Part shown: in pieces, positions 34,572 to 43,815 of the stretch
Layout: every line of letters begins with the position of its first letter
Position numbering within the stretch: the first letter of the stretch is position 1
Assembly: GCA_028279405.1 (NCBI GenBank)
Contig: JANQNU010000059.1
Location: 1 to 64,000, forward strand
Direction of reading: 5' to 3'
Origin: Phycisphaerae bacterium
GTDB taxonomy: Bacteria; Planctomycetota; Phycisphaerae; UBA1845; Fen-1342
Length of the DNA: 64,000 bases
Program-made: the position numbers and the translations under genes
The notes under the pieces: generated by a model
Told to the model about the DNA's origin: nothing
The model's database searches: none
What the model saw: only the letters and a program-made list of their open reading frames with translations

Positions 34572-35462
34572 ATGTCAGCGATGAGACCATTGGTCGGCGC
34601 GCTCATACTCCTTTTCGGTCTCGCGCCCGTTGCGGGTGCGACGCGTGGCGCCGTGCAGCGTCAGGTGCACGAGTATGGCGGATTCGTACGATATGTGCCG
34701 GAGGCCGATCCGCACGAGATCGTCGTCCTGGTGCACGGAACGATCCGCAAGGACGAGTCGGCGTTAGCTGTAGCGGAGACGTTCGTCAAACGCTGGGTGC
34801 CGGTCGCAGAGCGTCGACGGCTCGTCCTTCTTGCGCCGGCGTTCGACCAAGAGAACTTCGGCGGCCACGCGGGCCCCGGAGGCGGCTACCGAGGTCTGTT
34901 CGGGCGCGAGGTCGGCGCCGACGTCTTCGTCAATGCGCTCGTGGACGCCACCCGGGCGGCCTTTCCGACGGTATCCGCCAAAATTCGCCTCTACGGTCAC
35001 TCCGCCGGCGGCCAGTTCGTCAGTCGGTATCTCGTGATGCATCCTGAGCGCGTCGCGTCAGCCGTCATTGGGTCGGCGGGAACGTTCGCGTTTCCCGATC
35101 CTGACGTTCGCTGGACCAATGGGATGAAGCCGTTGCGTCGGCGAATGCGCTGGCGCGATACGGATCCATGGAAACAGATCGCGATCGAACCCGCCCCGGA
35201 CGGGTGGCTGAAGGCCGCTCAGATCCCGGTTACGGTCGTGGTAGGGGAGCGCGACGACTCGAAGACGAAAGCAATCCCAGGAAACCCCGGCAGGACGCAC
35301 GTCGAACGCGGTCGTGCGTGGGTGCGCGCGATGCAGGCGCTCGCGCGCCGACACGGAAAACGACCGCGCGTTCGGTTCGTGGCGGTGAAGAATGTAGGCC
35401 ACAACTCCAAAGCGCTCACGCCCGCTTCGCAGAGAGCGCTCTTCGCGCAAGTCGGTGGGTAG
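34572..35462 (+). CDS. Exported alpha/beta hydrolase, esterase-like
   Basis: The 296-residue protein has a signal peptide (about 1-23, LVGALILLFGLAPVAGA). The alpha/beta hydrolase fold shows EIVVLVHGTIR for the oxyanion region, the nucleophile elbow GHSAGGQFV (Ser near 142), VVVGERDD for the acid and VKNVGHNSK for the catalytic His. PHB depolymerase-like and feruloyl-esterase-like members share this look. The substrate is unknown. The 163-base gap before it contains nothing recognisable. Confidence 0.83.
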   Translation: MSAMRPLVGALILLFGLAPVAGATRGAVQRQVHEYGGFVRYVPEADPHEIVVLVHGTIRKDESALAVAETFVKRWVPVAERRRLVLLAPAFDQENFGGHAGPGGGYRGLFGREVGADVFVNALVDATRAAFPTVSAKIRLYGHSAGGQFVSRYLVMHPERVASAVIGSAGTFAFPDPDVRWTNGMKPLRRRMRWRDTDPWKQIAIEPAPDGWLKAAQIPVTVVVGERDDSKTKAIPGNPGRTHVERGRAWVRAMQALARRHGKRPRVRFVAVKNVGHNSKALTPASQRALFAQVGG

Positions 35463-35474
35463 GGGGGATGAGCC

Positions 35475-38231
35475 CTACGCCACGTGGAGGGCATCGAGCA
35501 CATTGGTTCGTGCGGCGCGCCGAGCGGGCAGGACGCCGGCGATGATGCACAGGGTGAGGGTGATCGCGACCGACGCGAGCACGTAGCCCCACGGGATCGT
35601 GTACGGGGTCTGGAAGCCCCACATGCGGGTCGTCATCGTGTTGATGTTCCAGGCCAGGTGCAGGCCGAGGCTCAACCCCAGCAGGCTGCCGAGCAGACCG
35701 AGCACGATCGCCTCGCCGATAACCATCCGGACCAGTTGGCCTTGTGTTGCACCCACAGCGCGCATCATCGCCAGTTGCCGCGCACGACTCGTCACGTTCG
35801 CGGTCATCAGGTTTGCAACGCCGATGGCGGCAACCAGTAGCGCTACGAAGGGAATCGCCGCCAGCAGTCCCGTCATCTTGGTCAGCTCGGCATCGATCGT
35901 ATCCTTCAACTCGCGGACCGTTCCCGGAAATGCGAACGGGGCGCGGATCTTCTCACGAACATGGTTCAGCACATCAGACTCGCGAACGCGGCGCCAGCGC
36001 CGGTCGCGTGAGAGCGACCTGTCATGCGCGATGGGCGGAAGCCGGGCGCCCGCAGCACTGTCCGGCGGCGGCGGCCAGTTCGATGGGACCGTGGAATCTT
36101 CAAGCTCGAAGTTGAGCAGCATCAAGCGAAAGCCGTCGATGCCGAATCGGCGTCGCAGATCATCGTTGGTGCCGATCACCGATCCGACCGCTGCGACGCG
36201 CATTTCCGCTTCAGCCTGGAAATAGCTGGCCGCCACGTCGAGGGCCGGCGAGTCGATCACGCCCGCAACACGAAACCGGCGCACCGGCGAACTGCCGATC
36301 CAGACCTTGATCTCGTCGCCGAGGTGCTTGTCACGCGTGCGTGAGAAGTCCGACGCGATGAGCACGTGGCCGCCGGCGCAAAGCTTCTCGATCGCATCTT
36401 CACGGTCACCTTCGATGAACTCGAGCTGGACCAGGTCCAGAAAACTCTCCGGCTCGCAACCCAGGAACCAGAACATGCTGCGCGCCAGTTGCCTGACGAA
36501 CGGCAGCTGCTCGACGGTCTGGGCTTCGATCGCATTCGCGACCGTGAACGACTTCACCCCCGGTACCGAAGCCGCGAGCTGCGAGTTCTCGAGGGGGAGT
36601 TGCTCGTAGCTCCAGATGAACGCTTCGGGGAACTTCTTCGGGAACTGCCACCCGGCCTTGAAGCTGTCGTTGAACACCGCCAGGCCGACAATCAGCGACA
36701 GTCCGACCATCATACCGCAACAGATACCGGTCGAACGCCAGACCGCGTGTCCGAGTTGGTCCTGAATCAGATGGCCGCGCAGCCGCATGACCGCCGCCGC
36801 AAGACCAACCGAGATGCGACTCGTGGCGCGGACAACGATCGGCGCCAGCAGCGCGTAGCCGACGTACAGCATCACGACCGCGGTCGTTGCCCAGTAGACG
36901 AAAGCCAGCGAACGCTGCACGCGCTGTTCGACGATCAGATACTGGCCCACAAGCAGCGCGCACCCCAGTGCAAATGCCAGCACGATGCCGACGTGGCTCC
37001 CTTTGCGGGCCCGCGGGCGCGACGCCTCCAGCGGTGCCACCGACGTCGCGGCGAGCGCCGGAATCAAGCCGGCCAGTAACGTCGTCAAAGCGCCACCCCC
37101 GATCGCGAGTAGGAGGCCGCGCTGGCTGATTGCAAAAGATCCGACATACTCCGGCAATAGCGCCACACTGAGCCATGTGAGCCCGAGGCCGATCGGAATC
37201 CCGAGCGCGATCCCGAGAGCGCCCAACGGCACGACCTCCGCGAGGATCAATCGCGCAAGCTGACCGCGCGTCATCCCGACACACCGGAGCAGGCCGAGCT
37301 GCGCGATCCGCTCGACCATCCCCATGCTGAGGGTTGTGAGAATGATGAACAGTGAGGTCAGCATTGCGACCGAACTGAGCAGGACCAGCACCAGCTCCTG
37401 TTGACTTTGTGCACGTTCGATCTGGTCGAGGCGCGCGGCCGAGCTCTTGATGTTGACGGCCGATGTGACCTTGGTCACGACGCGTCGGATGGCGAGTGCC
37501 GCTTGCTTGAGCGTTGCGCCGTCAGGCGATTCCTCCCGGAGCACGACATCGATTGCGGAAAGCAGCGCATACTTGAGCGTAATCTGCTGGACGGTTCTCA
37601 ACGGTACGAGCGCGACCGGTTTTTGGAACCGCGCGAGCCGACGACGCTCCTCGAGCCCTACGATCTCGAGCTCGAACGGTTCCGGCTGGGCGTAGCTCCA
37701 GACCAGAAGCACGTCCCCGACCTTGACCTGCATCTCGCGCGCCCAGCCGGCCTCCACCACGGCCGCCGGCCCGTCGTCCGGCTCGAGTGCACGGCCGGCG
37801 ACGATCTGGTGGTCGCGCACCAGCGGCTCACGCTCCGCGTCGATGCCGATAAGATCCACCTCGGGAATCAAGTGATCGCTCGTGTACGTCCGGGCAGACG
37901 GGTTGGCGTCGAGATACCCGCGCGGCATGATCACGCCGCGCAGTCGCTGCGTGAGCGACGGGATCGCGTGCTGTACATCCTGCGTCTGTTCGATCAGGCG
38001 CAACGCGGCCTGGGGGAATTGACCGTAACGTCCCAGGCGCGGTTCGATGTTGACGTGGCCTTTGCCGACGTAGCCTTGCGCCCACTCGTTGATCGTGAGC
38101 CGCACCGACTCGTAGCAGCACGTCACCCAGATGACCGAGCCGGTTCCGAGAGCGATGGCCAGAATCGCGCCCAGCGTGCGGACGCGCCTAACCCATAAGC
38201 TCCTGGTAACCAGCAAAGACCAAAGACGCAT
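35475..38231 (-). CDS. ABC transporter permease, FtsX/MacB-like, two-module
   Basis: ATG at 38231 follows AAAGGA and gives 918 residues. It has two FtsX-type membrane modules: helix 1 near residues 13-35 (LGAILAIALGTGSVIWVT), a large periplasmic part, helices near 265-430, then a second module near 490-520 with a periplasmic part and helices near 790-900 (LLAAIPFVALLVAAIGVANLMTANV). This matches permeases of LolCDE/MacB-like export complexes. It overlaps the ATPase gene by 44 bases, so expression is tied. The cargo is unknown; lipoprotein release or efflux of a hydrophobic molecule is plausible. Confidence 0.9.
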   Translation of the reverse strand: MRLWSLLVTRSLWVRRVRTLGAILAIALGTGSVIWVTCCYESVRLTINEWAQGYVGKGHVNIEPRLGRYGQFPQAALRLIEQTQDVQHAIPSLTQRLRGVIMPRGYLDANPSARTYTSDHLIPEVDLIGIDAEREPLVRDHQIVAGRALEPDDGPAAVVEAGWAREMQVKVGDVLLVWSYAQPEPFELEIVGLEERRRLARFQKPVALVPLRTVQQITLKYALLSAIDVVLREESPDGATLKQAALAIRRVVTKVTSAVNIKSSAARLDQIERAQSQQELVLVLLSSVAMLTSLFIILTTLSMGMVERIAQLGLLRCVGMTRGQLARLILAEVVPLGALGIALGIPIGLGLTWLSVALLPEYVGSFAISQRGLLLAIGGGALTTLLAGLIPALAATSVAPLEASRPRARKGSHVGIVLAFALGCALLVGQYLIVEQRVQRSLAFVYWATTAVVMLYVGYALLAPIVVRATSRISVGLAAAVMRLRGHLIQDQLGHAVWRSTGICCGMMVGLSLIVGLAVFNDSFKAGWQFPKKFPEAFIWSYEQLPLENSQLAASVPGVKSFTVANAIEAQTVEQLPFVRQLARSMFWFLGCEPESFLDLVQLEFIEGDREDAIEKLCAGGHVLIASDFSRTRDKHLGDEIKVWIGSSPVRRFRVAGVIDSPALDVAASYFQAEAEMRVAAVGSVIGTNDDLRRRFGIDGFRLMLLNFELEDSTVPSNWPPPPDSAAGARLPPIAHDRSLSRDRRWRRVRESDVLNHVREKIRAPFAFPGTVRELKDTIDAELTKMTGLLAAIPFVALLVAAIGVANLMTANVTSRARQLAMMRAVGATQGQLVRMVIGEAIVLGLLGSLLGLSLGLHLAWNINTMTTRMWGFQTPYTIPWGYVLASVAITLTLCIIAGVLPARRAARTNVLDALHVA

Positions 38232-38979
38232 CGGCGGATCCTTTCGGCTCGAGCGTACCCACGATCCGGCCATCGCGCAACACGACCACATTGTCGGCGT
38301 ACGCGGCGCCTTGGGCCTCGTGCGTGACCATCAGGATGGTCTTCCCTTCGTCGCTCGCGATTCGACGCAACATGGCCCAGATCTCGATCGATTGCTTCGA
38401 ATCGAGGTTGCCGGTCGGTTCATCGGCCAGCACGATCGCGGGATCGTTCAGCAAGGCCCGCGCAATCGCAACCCGCTGCTGCTCCCCGCCCGATAGCGCG
38501 TCCGGCCGGTGGTTACCGCGGTGCTCCAGGTGCACCAGCGCCAGCAGCGCGTCAGCCCGCGGCAGCACTTCCGGCAACGACTTGCCGTCGAGCAGCATCG
38601 GTAGCGCGACGTTCTCTCGCGCTGTCAACGTCGGCAGCAGGTTGAAGTCCTGAAAGATTACCCCCAGGCGGCGGCGCCGAAACACCGTCCGCTCACGATC
38701 GCTCATCCGCGCCAGGTCACGGCCCTCGACGTGGACCTCGCCGCCGTTGGGAGGCGTCAAGCCGCCGACCAAGTAGAGCAGCGTACTCTTGCCCGAGCCG
38801 CTGGCACCCATGATCGCGGTAAATGTACCGGGATGGATCTCCAACGACAGGCCCGCCAGGGCCGTCACCGGCGGCTCGCTATCGTAGACCTTCTCCACAT
38901 CGCGAACCAGGACGATCGGCGGCGCAAGCGACGACGAGGTTTCGGTGGCCGGCACGGCGTCGTCATGGGCTTCATGCAT
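38188..38979 (-). CDS. ABC transporter ATP-binding protein, LolD/MacB type
   Basis: The 263-residue ATPase has Walker A at about 58-66 (GASGSGKST), the Q-loop FQDFNLLPTLTARENV, the signature LSGGEQQRVAIARALLNDPA, Walker B VLADEPTGNLDSKQS and switch His in LMVTHEA. A polar extension of about 25 residues precedes the domain. The LADEPTGNLD pattern is shared by LolD, FtsE and MacB-type subunits. It powers the permease encoded directly downstream. Confidence 0.93.
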   Translation of the reverse strand: MHEAHDDAVPATETSSSLAPPIVLVRDVEKVYDSEPPVTALAGLSLEIHPGTFTAIMGASGSGKSTLLYLVGGLTPPNGGEVHVEGRDLARMSDRERTVFRRRRLGVIFQDFNLLPTLTARENVALPMLLDGKSLPEVLPRADALLALVHLEHRGNHRPDALSGGEQQRVAIARALLNDPAIVLADEPTGNLDSKQSIEIWAMLRRIASDEGKTILMVTHEAQGAAYADNVVVLRDGRIVGTLEPKGSADASLVFAGYQELMG

Positions 38980-39139
38980 CCACCTAGTCTATTCGGCGGC
39001 CCGGATCCGCTCAAACACGCCGAACTCCGCCAAATTGTGTCGAATCGTCGGATCGGCATTCAGGATCACACCGCGCGGCGTGAGAGGCGCCGGCCCCAAC
39101 CCCCATTGCCACCCGCGTGCGGCACGATATGCTGCCGGG

Positions 39140-40243
39140 ATGATACGATACGATTACCGTCAACACAGATTCACCCTACCGATCATCATCACCATGTGTG
39201 GCGCAGCGCTGCCGATCGGCTGCACCACGTCCGACCCCATGATCTCCGTCGACACGTTGCGCCCTGCATCGCTCAACTATGCACGAAGCCGGATCGGAAA
39301 CCGCACATATCCGATCCCGGGCTACGCACGATTGCTCGACGGCGTGCGCATCTGCCTCGATCCAGGCCACGGCGGCGACGCTCATAAACGCGGCTTCAAA
39401 CGCGGACCGACCGGCGTGCGCGAGGCGGAGATCAACTTGCGCGTTGCGCAATACCTGCGCGACTTTCTGGAGAGCGTCGGAGCCGAGGTGAAGCTGACGC
39501 GCGAGTCGGACGTCGATCTGTCGCACGCCGACCGGGCTGCGGTCGCGACCGCATGGAACGCCGACCTGTTCGTCTCGGTCCATCACAACGCGATCGCAAA
39601 CAAACCCGAAGTCAACTACACCACCGTCTGGTACCACGGTGTGGTCGACGATCGGCCGGCAAACCTGGATCTTGCGCGCTACCTGTCCGACGGGCTGCAC
39701 GATCATTTGCCGCTGGATCGCGTCGTCGGTGTACCCCTCAAGAGCGACCAACTGATGTACGCCGACGGTTTTGCGGTTCTGCGCCACGCACGCGTGACCG
39801 CCGCGCTCACCGAAAGCACGTTCTACACGAATCCGGAGGAGGAACAACGACTGCGTCAGCCGCGCTACAACCTGCAGGAAGCGTATGCGCTATTCATCGG
39901 GTTCGCGAAGTATGCCGCCGCCGGCCTGCCACGGGCTAAACTCGTCGCGCCCGACGACGGGGTCGTTCAGGCAAATAGCCGAATGCTGTCGTTCGAGCTG
40001 GATGACGGGCTACGCTCCCGCGGCGATTGGGGATCGGAGCGGCAGATGATCCTCAGCGACACGATTGCAGTGTACGTCGGCAGCCGTCGACTCGCGCATA
40101 CGTTCACGAACGAGGACTACCGGCTACGTGTCACGCTTCCCGCGGACCTCGCCCCCGGCCCGCAGCAGGTTCGCGTCCACTTTCAGAACATGAACAAGAA
40201 CTCGAACCTCAATCCGTTCTTCACGGTCGAACTGCAACCATAG
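39140..40243 (+). CDS. N-acetylmuramoyl-L-alanine amidase lipoprotein
   Basis: ATG at 39140 gives 367 residues. A hydrophobic N-terminus ends in a lipobox-like ALPIGC (Cys about 28). The Amidase_3 domain (about 70-265) has ICLDPGHGGDAH with the first zinc His, REAEINLRVAQYL with the Glu ligand, LFVSVHHNA with the second His, and LTESTFYTNPEEEQRL with the catalytic Glu. It cuts between MurNAc and the stem peptide. The last 100 residues are beta-rich (RLAHTFTNEDYRLRVTL) and may bind the wall. Its presence supports a peptidoglycan wall. Confidence 0.9.
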   Translation: MIRYDYRQHRFTLPIIITMCGAALPIGCTTSDPMISVDTLRPASLNYARSRIGNRTYPIPGYARLLDGVRICLDPGHGGDAHKRGFKRGPTGVREAEINLRVAQYLRDFLESVGAEVKLTRESDVDLSHADRAAVATAWNADLFVSVHHNAIANKPEVNYTTVWYHGVVDDRPANLDLARYLSDGLHDHLPLDRVVGVPLKSDQLMYADGFAVLRHARVTAALTESTFYTNPEEEQRLRQPRYNLQEAYALFIGFAKYAAAGLPRAKLVAPDDGVVQANSRMLSFELDDGLRSRGDWGSERQMILSDTIAVYVGSRRLAHTFTNEDYRLRVTLPADLAPGPQQVRVHFQNMNKNSNLNPFFTVELQP

Positions 40244-40276
40244 GGGGCGCGGATCGACATTGCACACCACTGGACG

Positions 40277-41053
40277 CTATTCTTTCTTCGCCGCTTCGTC
40301 ACCGGCGGCGGCGCCGACCTGGGCGCTCGGCGGGGGCTTGGTAGTGTTGTCGAACTTCTGAATCCCCTCTGGCACCTTCAGCTCGAAGCGCTCCTTGTCC
40401 ACCTTCGCGTTAAGCTTGAACGTTCCTAGCTTGAGCGCGGCGTGCGGCTCCTTGAACTGATCGTAGCCGATCCGCTCGAGCAGCAGCCCGGTCTTCTTCC
40501 CGAAGAAGTAACGCGTCTCAATGACCTTTGAACGGGGATTCGGTTCGAGCGGACGGGCCATGATGACCCAGGTAGCGGCGCCGTCGCGCATCGCCGACCC
40601 TTCGAACGTCAGCTCGTGGGTCCGCCGAAGGTATTCGAGCAGTTGCTCCACGGCGAAGGGGTCCTGCCCCACACGCCAGTGAATCGACATGAAGTGCATC
40701 GGCGTATACCGCAACCCACGACTCTTGTCTCCGCGATGAACGACTTCCGTCTTCTGATCGACGCCGTTCGCGGTCTTCGAGGTCATGTCGACCCGGACCA
40801 GCACGTCCTCACCATCCCGCAACATCCAGACCGTGCCCTTGCCGAGCGTAAACTGCTGCTGACCCTGGTTGTACCAGATGGTGGTCTTGGACTCGAAGGA
40901 TGCCTCTAGTGACTTGACCTTCTTGAATTGCCGGAGGATCTCCTCTTCGACGTCGCCGTAGGTCTTTGGTCCGGGCTCGTCCGCCAGCACCAGCGAAAAC
41001 GTCGACGCGGCCAAGAACGTAGCCGCCAACCGTACTCCCAGTTTTGTTCGCAT
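40277..41053 (-). CDS. LolA-like exported outer-membrane lipoprotein carrier relative
   Basis: ATG at 41053 follows GAGGGA (a GTG lies one codon earlier) and gives 258 residues. Residues 1-25 form a signal peptide (FLAASTFSLVLA). The rest has the half-barrel look of LolA/DUF2092-type proteins: LRQFKKVKSLEASFESKTTIWY, KGTVWMLRDGEDVLVRVDMTS, TRYFFGKKTGLLLERIGYDQF and FELKVPEGIQKF at the end. The C-terminal 25 residues are low in complexity. It may chaperone lipid or lipoprotein in the periplasm. An ABC transporter of LolCD type lies 2 kb away, but a link is only inferred. Confidence 0.7.
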   Translation of the reverse strand: MRTKLGVRLAATFLAASTFSLVLADEPGPKTYGDVEEEILRQFKKVKSLEASFESKTTIWYNQGQQQFTLGKGTVWMLRDGEDVLVRVDMTSKTANGVDQKTEVVHRGDKSRGLRYTPMHFMSIHWRVGQDPFAVEQLLEYLRRTHELTFEGSAMRDGAATWVIMARPLEPNPRSKVIETRYFFGKKTGLLLERIGYDQFKEPHAALKLGTFKLNAKVDKERFELKVPEGIQKFDNTTKPPPSAQVGAAAGDEAAKKE

Positions 41054-41182
41054 CACGGCATCCCTCGATTGCGATCCAGTTTACTCCGCAAGCCCTCTCC
41101 TCCAGTTATTCGTCGAGCGACCCACGCCGCTCGAACAAAATACAATGTGCTTGTTATCGGTCGTAGGTGGACCGAACCCTGC

Positions 41183-42058
41183 CTAAAAGAACGGATCCAG
41201 GAACATGGCAAAGAAGTTGTACGCGCCATGGATCACGATCGCGATCAGCAGCCAGCGCCCGCCGGCCGTAATCTTCGGTGGACGCAGTTCCGTCATCGTC
41301 CGCTGCCAGACGAACACCAGCCCCTGTGTCGCGACCCAGGTGCAGCCGACGTGTAGCGCGACGCAGATGGTCCAGCGCCAGATGACGAGCAGGGGGCTAG
41401 GGTTCGAGATGTAGACCAGCAGATAGAGCAGGTTCTCGATGATCGCGAAGACCGCGGCGCTACCGATTGCAGCGACCTGCAATTGCTCGACGCGCTTGAA
41501 AAGATACGGCCTGGTCTCCACGATGACTGCCGCGAGCCCGATCTTCAAGATCTCCTCGACGGTCGGACCGAACACCACGACCGGCAATAGCATTGTCATG
41601 CCGGCGAGCCCGCTGGTGGTTGTGTCGAGGAACGCGCCGACCACCGCAAACGGACCACCCAGCAGCGGCAGCAGCAAGGCGACGAGCCATGTTCGGCGCT
41701 CGCTGGTTTTTCGCATGCGGTCCGTGAGCCATTTCTGATAACCCGAACGATCGTCCGGCGGCGGCCGGTAGATATCGACCTGCCCGCATTCCGGACAAGG
41801 CGCATCCGTCATCAACCCGCGCCGGTTGTAGCCGCAGTGCGTGCAACTCCAGTCGCGCGTGATCCGTTCCGGGCCGCGGCCGAAAATGTCCGGCTCGTCG
41901 TGAACGCTCTGCTCCAGCGCGGCGTTATTGTCGGCTTCGGCCGCCCGTTCGCGATCGAGCGCCCGGGCCGCCTTGCTCTCGCTGGCATCCGACTGCGAGG
42001 ACGTCGGACGTAAGTGCGGCTCGTTGAAGATGGAAGGGTCGTGTTCGGGTTTGGCCAT
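41183..42058 (-). CDS. PrsW-like intramembrane protease with zinc ribbon
   Basis: ATG at 42058 lies just after the upstream stop; a GTG at 42067 is the alternative. The 291-residue protein has a polar N-terminus, a zinc ribbon (Cys72/75 in CTHCGYNRRGL, Cys88/91 in CPECG) and then seven or so membrane helices. PrsW/CAAX-type motifs are present: Glu168-Glu169-x2-Lys172 (TVEEILKIGL), Glu208 in FAIIENLLY, His236 and His277 in IHGAYN. PrsW cleaves the anti-sigma factor RsiW in Bacillus. It forms a tight group with two YbjQ-family genes. Confidence 0.85.
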   Translation of the reverse strand: MAKPEHDPSIFNEPHLRPTSSQSDASESKAARALDRERAAEADNNAALEQSVHDEPDIFGRGPERITRDWSCTHCGYNRRGLMTDAPCPECGQVDIYRPPPDDRSGYQKWLTDRMRKTSERRTWLVALLLPLLGGPFAVVGAFLDTTTSGLAGMTMLLPVVVFGPTVEEILKIGLAAVIVETRPYLFKRVEQLQVAAIGSAAVFAIIENLLYLLVYISNPSPLLVIWRWTICVALHVGCTWVATQGLVFVWQRTMTELRPPKITAGGRWLLIAIVIHGAYNFFAMFLDPFF

Positions 42059-42059
42059 C

Positions 42060-42536
42060 TCAGGCACGCTTGCGCACGACGGCTGTCCCGAACGCGAATA
42101 CCTCGACGCTCACCGCCGGGTTACGACGTGAAGCGCTGAGAATGTTGGACGTTTCGAAGCGGATGTTCCAGACCTCGGTCGCGCCCAGTTGTCGCGCTTG
42201 GGCGATCAGGCGGAGCGTCGCTTCGCGCCGGGCGCGCAGCATCAGCGTCTCGTACGAACGGATTTCGCCGCCAACGAGGTTGCGCAGGCTCGCCGCGAAT
42301 CCTTTGAAGTAGTCGGTTGCGATCACCGCATCCGCCGTGACGAGGTGCGCGCTCTCCACCGCTTCCGGCTCCGAAACTCTTCGCAAGTTGACGACGCCGA
42401 CATCAGCCGCCTGTTGCTCACGAACCGCGAGCGACCGCAGGTGCGCCTTTTCGACGACGGTTCCGATCGTGAAGCCGAGAACCAGCAGCGCCAGTACGAT
42501 CAGCATCGGGAGAAATTGCAGGATGATCGGCGACAT
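42060..42536 (-). CDS. YbjQ/UPF0145-family protein with N-terminal membrane anchor
   Basis: ATG at 42536 follows GGGAGG and gives 158 residues. A membrane helix (about 4-26, LQFLPMLIVLALLVLGFTIG) precedes a UPF0145 domain: FKGFAASLRNLVGGEIRSYETLMLRARREATLRLIAQARQLGATEVWNIRFETS and VFAFGTAVV. The pentamer-forming YbjQ fold is often called heavy-metal-binding but has no proven role. It is a diverged paralog of the protein encoded just upstream, and its stop touches the protease start. Confidence 0.85.
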   Translation of the reverse strand: MSPIILQFLPMLIVLALLVLGFTIGTVVEKAHLRSLAVREQQAADVGVVNLRRVSEPEAVESAHLVTADAVIATDYFKGFAASLRNLVGGEIRSYETLMLRARREATLRLIAQARQLGATEVWNIRFETSNILSASRRNPAVSVEVFAFGTAVVRKRA

Positions 42537-42546
42537 GGCAGCCTCC

Positions 42547-42861
42547 CTACTCGACGACCACGGCTGTACCGTACGCGTACAGTTCCGCCGCCCCCTGGGT
42601 AACGGCGCTCGTTGTAAAGCGGACGTTGACGATGGCGTTAGCACCAAGTTGCTGCGCTTGGGCGATCATCCGTTCGATCGCCTGTCGGCGTGCCTCGGTC
42701 AGTAGCTCGGTGTAGCCGCGCAGCTCACCGCCAACCAGGTTCTTGAAGCTGGCCGCGATATCGCGCCCGACGTGCTTGGCGCGAATCGTGTTGCCTTGCA
42801 CCAATCCTTTGACTTCCCGAACGGTGTGCCCGGGAACCATCTCCGTGTTGACCAGGATCAT
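42547..42861 (-). CDS. YbjQ/UPF0145-family protein, soluble
   Basis: The 104-residue protein is a full-length, soluble YbjQ: MVPGHTVREVKGLVQGNTIR, GRDIAASFKNLVGGELRGYTELLTEARRQAIERMIAQAQQLGANAIVNVRF and ELYAYGTAVVV. It is the first gene of the YbjQ-YbjQ-PrsW group and ends 10 bases before the membrane-anchored paralog starts. Ring-shaped pentamers are known for the family; a mixed ring with the anchored paralog would tie the soluble form to the membrane, which is inference. Confidence 0.9.
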   Translation of the reverse strand: MILVNTEMVPGHTVREVKGLVQGNTIRAKHVGRDIAASFKNLVGGELRGYTELLTEARRQAIERMIAQAQQLGANAIVNVRFTTSAVTQGAAELYAYGTAVVVE

Positions 42862-43051
42862 GCTCGGTCCTTTCCGGATCGATCAATGGATCGTCTGCTA
42901 ACGTGCGGGTCGGCGTTACGACCACCGGCCTCGGCGCTACTCAATGATACCCAATGCCGCGATCCCGGGGGAGTGAAAGACACGGCTGAAATCGGGCGGC
43001 CCGCCAGCCGGTTCGGCGATGGCTCGTCCCTCCGTCAAGATTGCCGTGCGC

Positions 43052-43087
43052 AAAAAAAAGGGTGGTCGCCTCGGGAAGCGACCACCC
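43052..43087 (-). terminator. Factor-independent terminator of the small unknown gene
   Basis: GGGTGGTCGC at 43060-43069 pairs perfectly with GCGACCACCC at 43078-43087 around an 8-base loop. Eight A residues at 43052-43059 become a T run on the minus strand. It lies 30 bases after the stop of the 43117-43431 gene and supports that gene's reality. Confidence 0.88.
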
Positions 43088-43116
43088 TCGATCACGCCGG
43101 CGCGGACGTGTTGCAT

Positions 43117-43431
43117 CTACGTCGACGCATCTTCCTCCACGTCGGCACCCGACGTGCCGCCGTCCAGCGCGAACAGCGCCTCGCGAAGCAGGGTGCGAGC
43201 CTCCGTCAGCAGACAGCGCTGCCGCTCACGGTCGCAATCGGCGATATGTTTCGCGCAAATCAGCATCCGTTCGGCGCACTCGCGGAGCTCCCGGCTGATG
43301 CGGCCGCGCTCCGGGACCTCACGCTCCAACACCGGAAGCATTGCCGCTACTCGGTCCAGGCAGTAACGTTCGCGGCTCGGGAGCAGCGCTCGGTCGGCCT
43401 CCAGCATCCAATCGTCAATCGTCTTGAACAT
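43117..43431 (-). CDS. Small helical protein of unknown function
   Basis: ATG at 43431 (GGAG nine bases upstream) gives 104 residues, MFKTIDDWMLEADRALLPS onward; the open frame extends further to 43593 but the extra part looks non-coding. The sequence is helical and rich in Arg, Glu and Leu, with four cysteines (Cys28, and three around ECAERMLICAKHIADC) and an acidic C-terminus. I know no family for it. A perfect terminator follows, which favours a real gene. Confidence 0.55.
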   Translation of the reverse strand: MFKTIDDWMLEADRALLPSRERYCLDRVAAMLPVLEREVPERGRISRELRECAERMLICAKHIADCDRERQRCLLTEARTLLREALFALDGGTSGADVEEDAST

Positions 43432-43815
43432 CACCAACACTCCAGATTCCCGAGCGACGGCGGATCGCTCGGCGTTCGTTGGCATTATTCGGAGGTTCGA
43501 ATAGCCCGGGAGCGCGTGGCCGTGGCGTCGGACGTCGCCCATTACCGGATGTGCGGTAGGGGGCACCGGTCGCCGTCCTGCGGGTATCAGCAAAGCTGCC
43601 GAGTTTTGGCGTAGGTTCGCCCAACGGGATGTCGGCGCGGCAAAGGTGCGACGGCAAATAGCGGGCAGGAAGGCCGATCGTTATAATTCAGGCGCATTTT
43701 TTGAGCAACCAGATGGCAATCGCGTCTCGCTGCCAAGCGCAGTTTCCTATTGGACATACCGTGATTTTCGGTAGCTTGGCACTACTGTCGCCTCGGCAAA
43801 CAAAGGGAATCCCTG
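43432..43815. other. Intergenic region between divergent genes
   Basis: No repeat modules of the two families were seen here. A TATAAT hexamer at 43682-43687 lies 128 bases before the next gene on the plus strand, but its expected -35 position (TAGCGG) is poor. AAAGGGA before the 43816 ATG is a usable ribosome-binding site. Confidence 0.4.

Noticed and set aside
43485-43593. Longer start for the small gene at 43117-43431
   Set aside because: The extra residues are Pro/Arg/His-rich without pattern and no ribosome-binding site was seen there; the ATG at 43431 has GGAG upstream.
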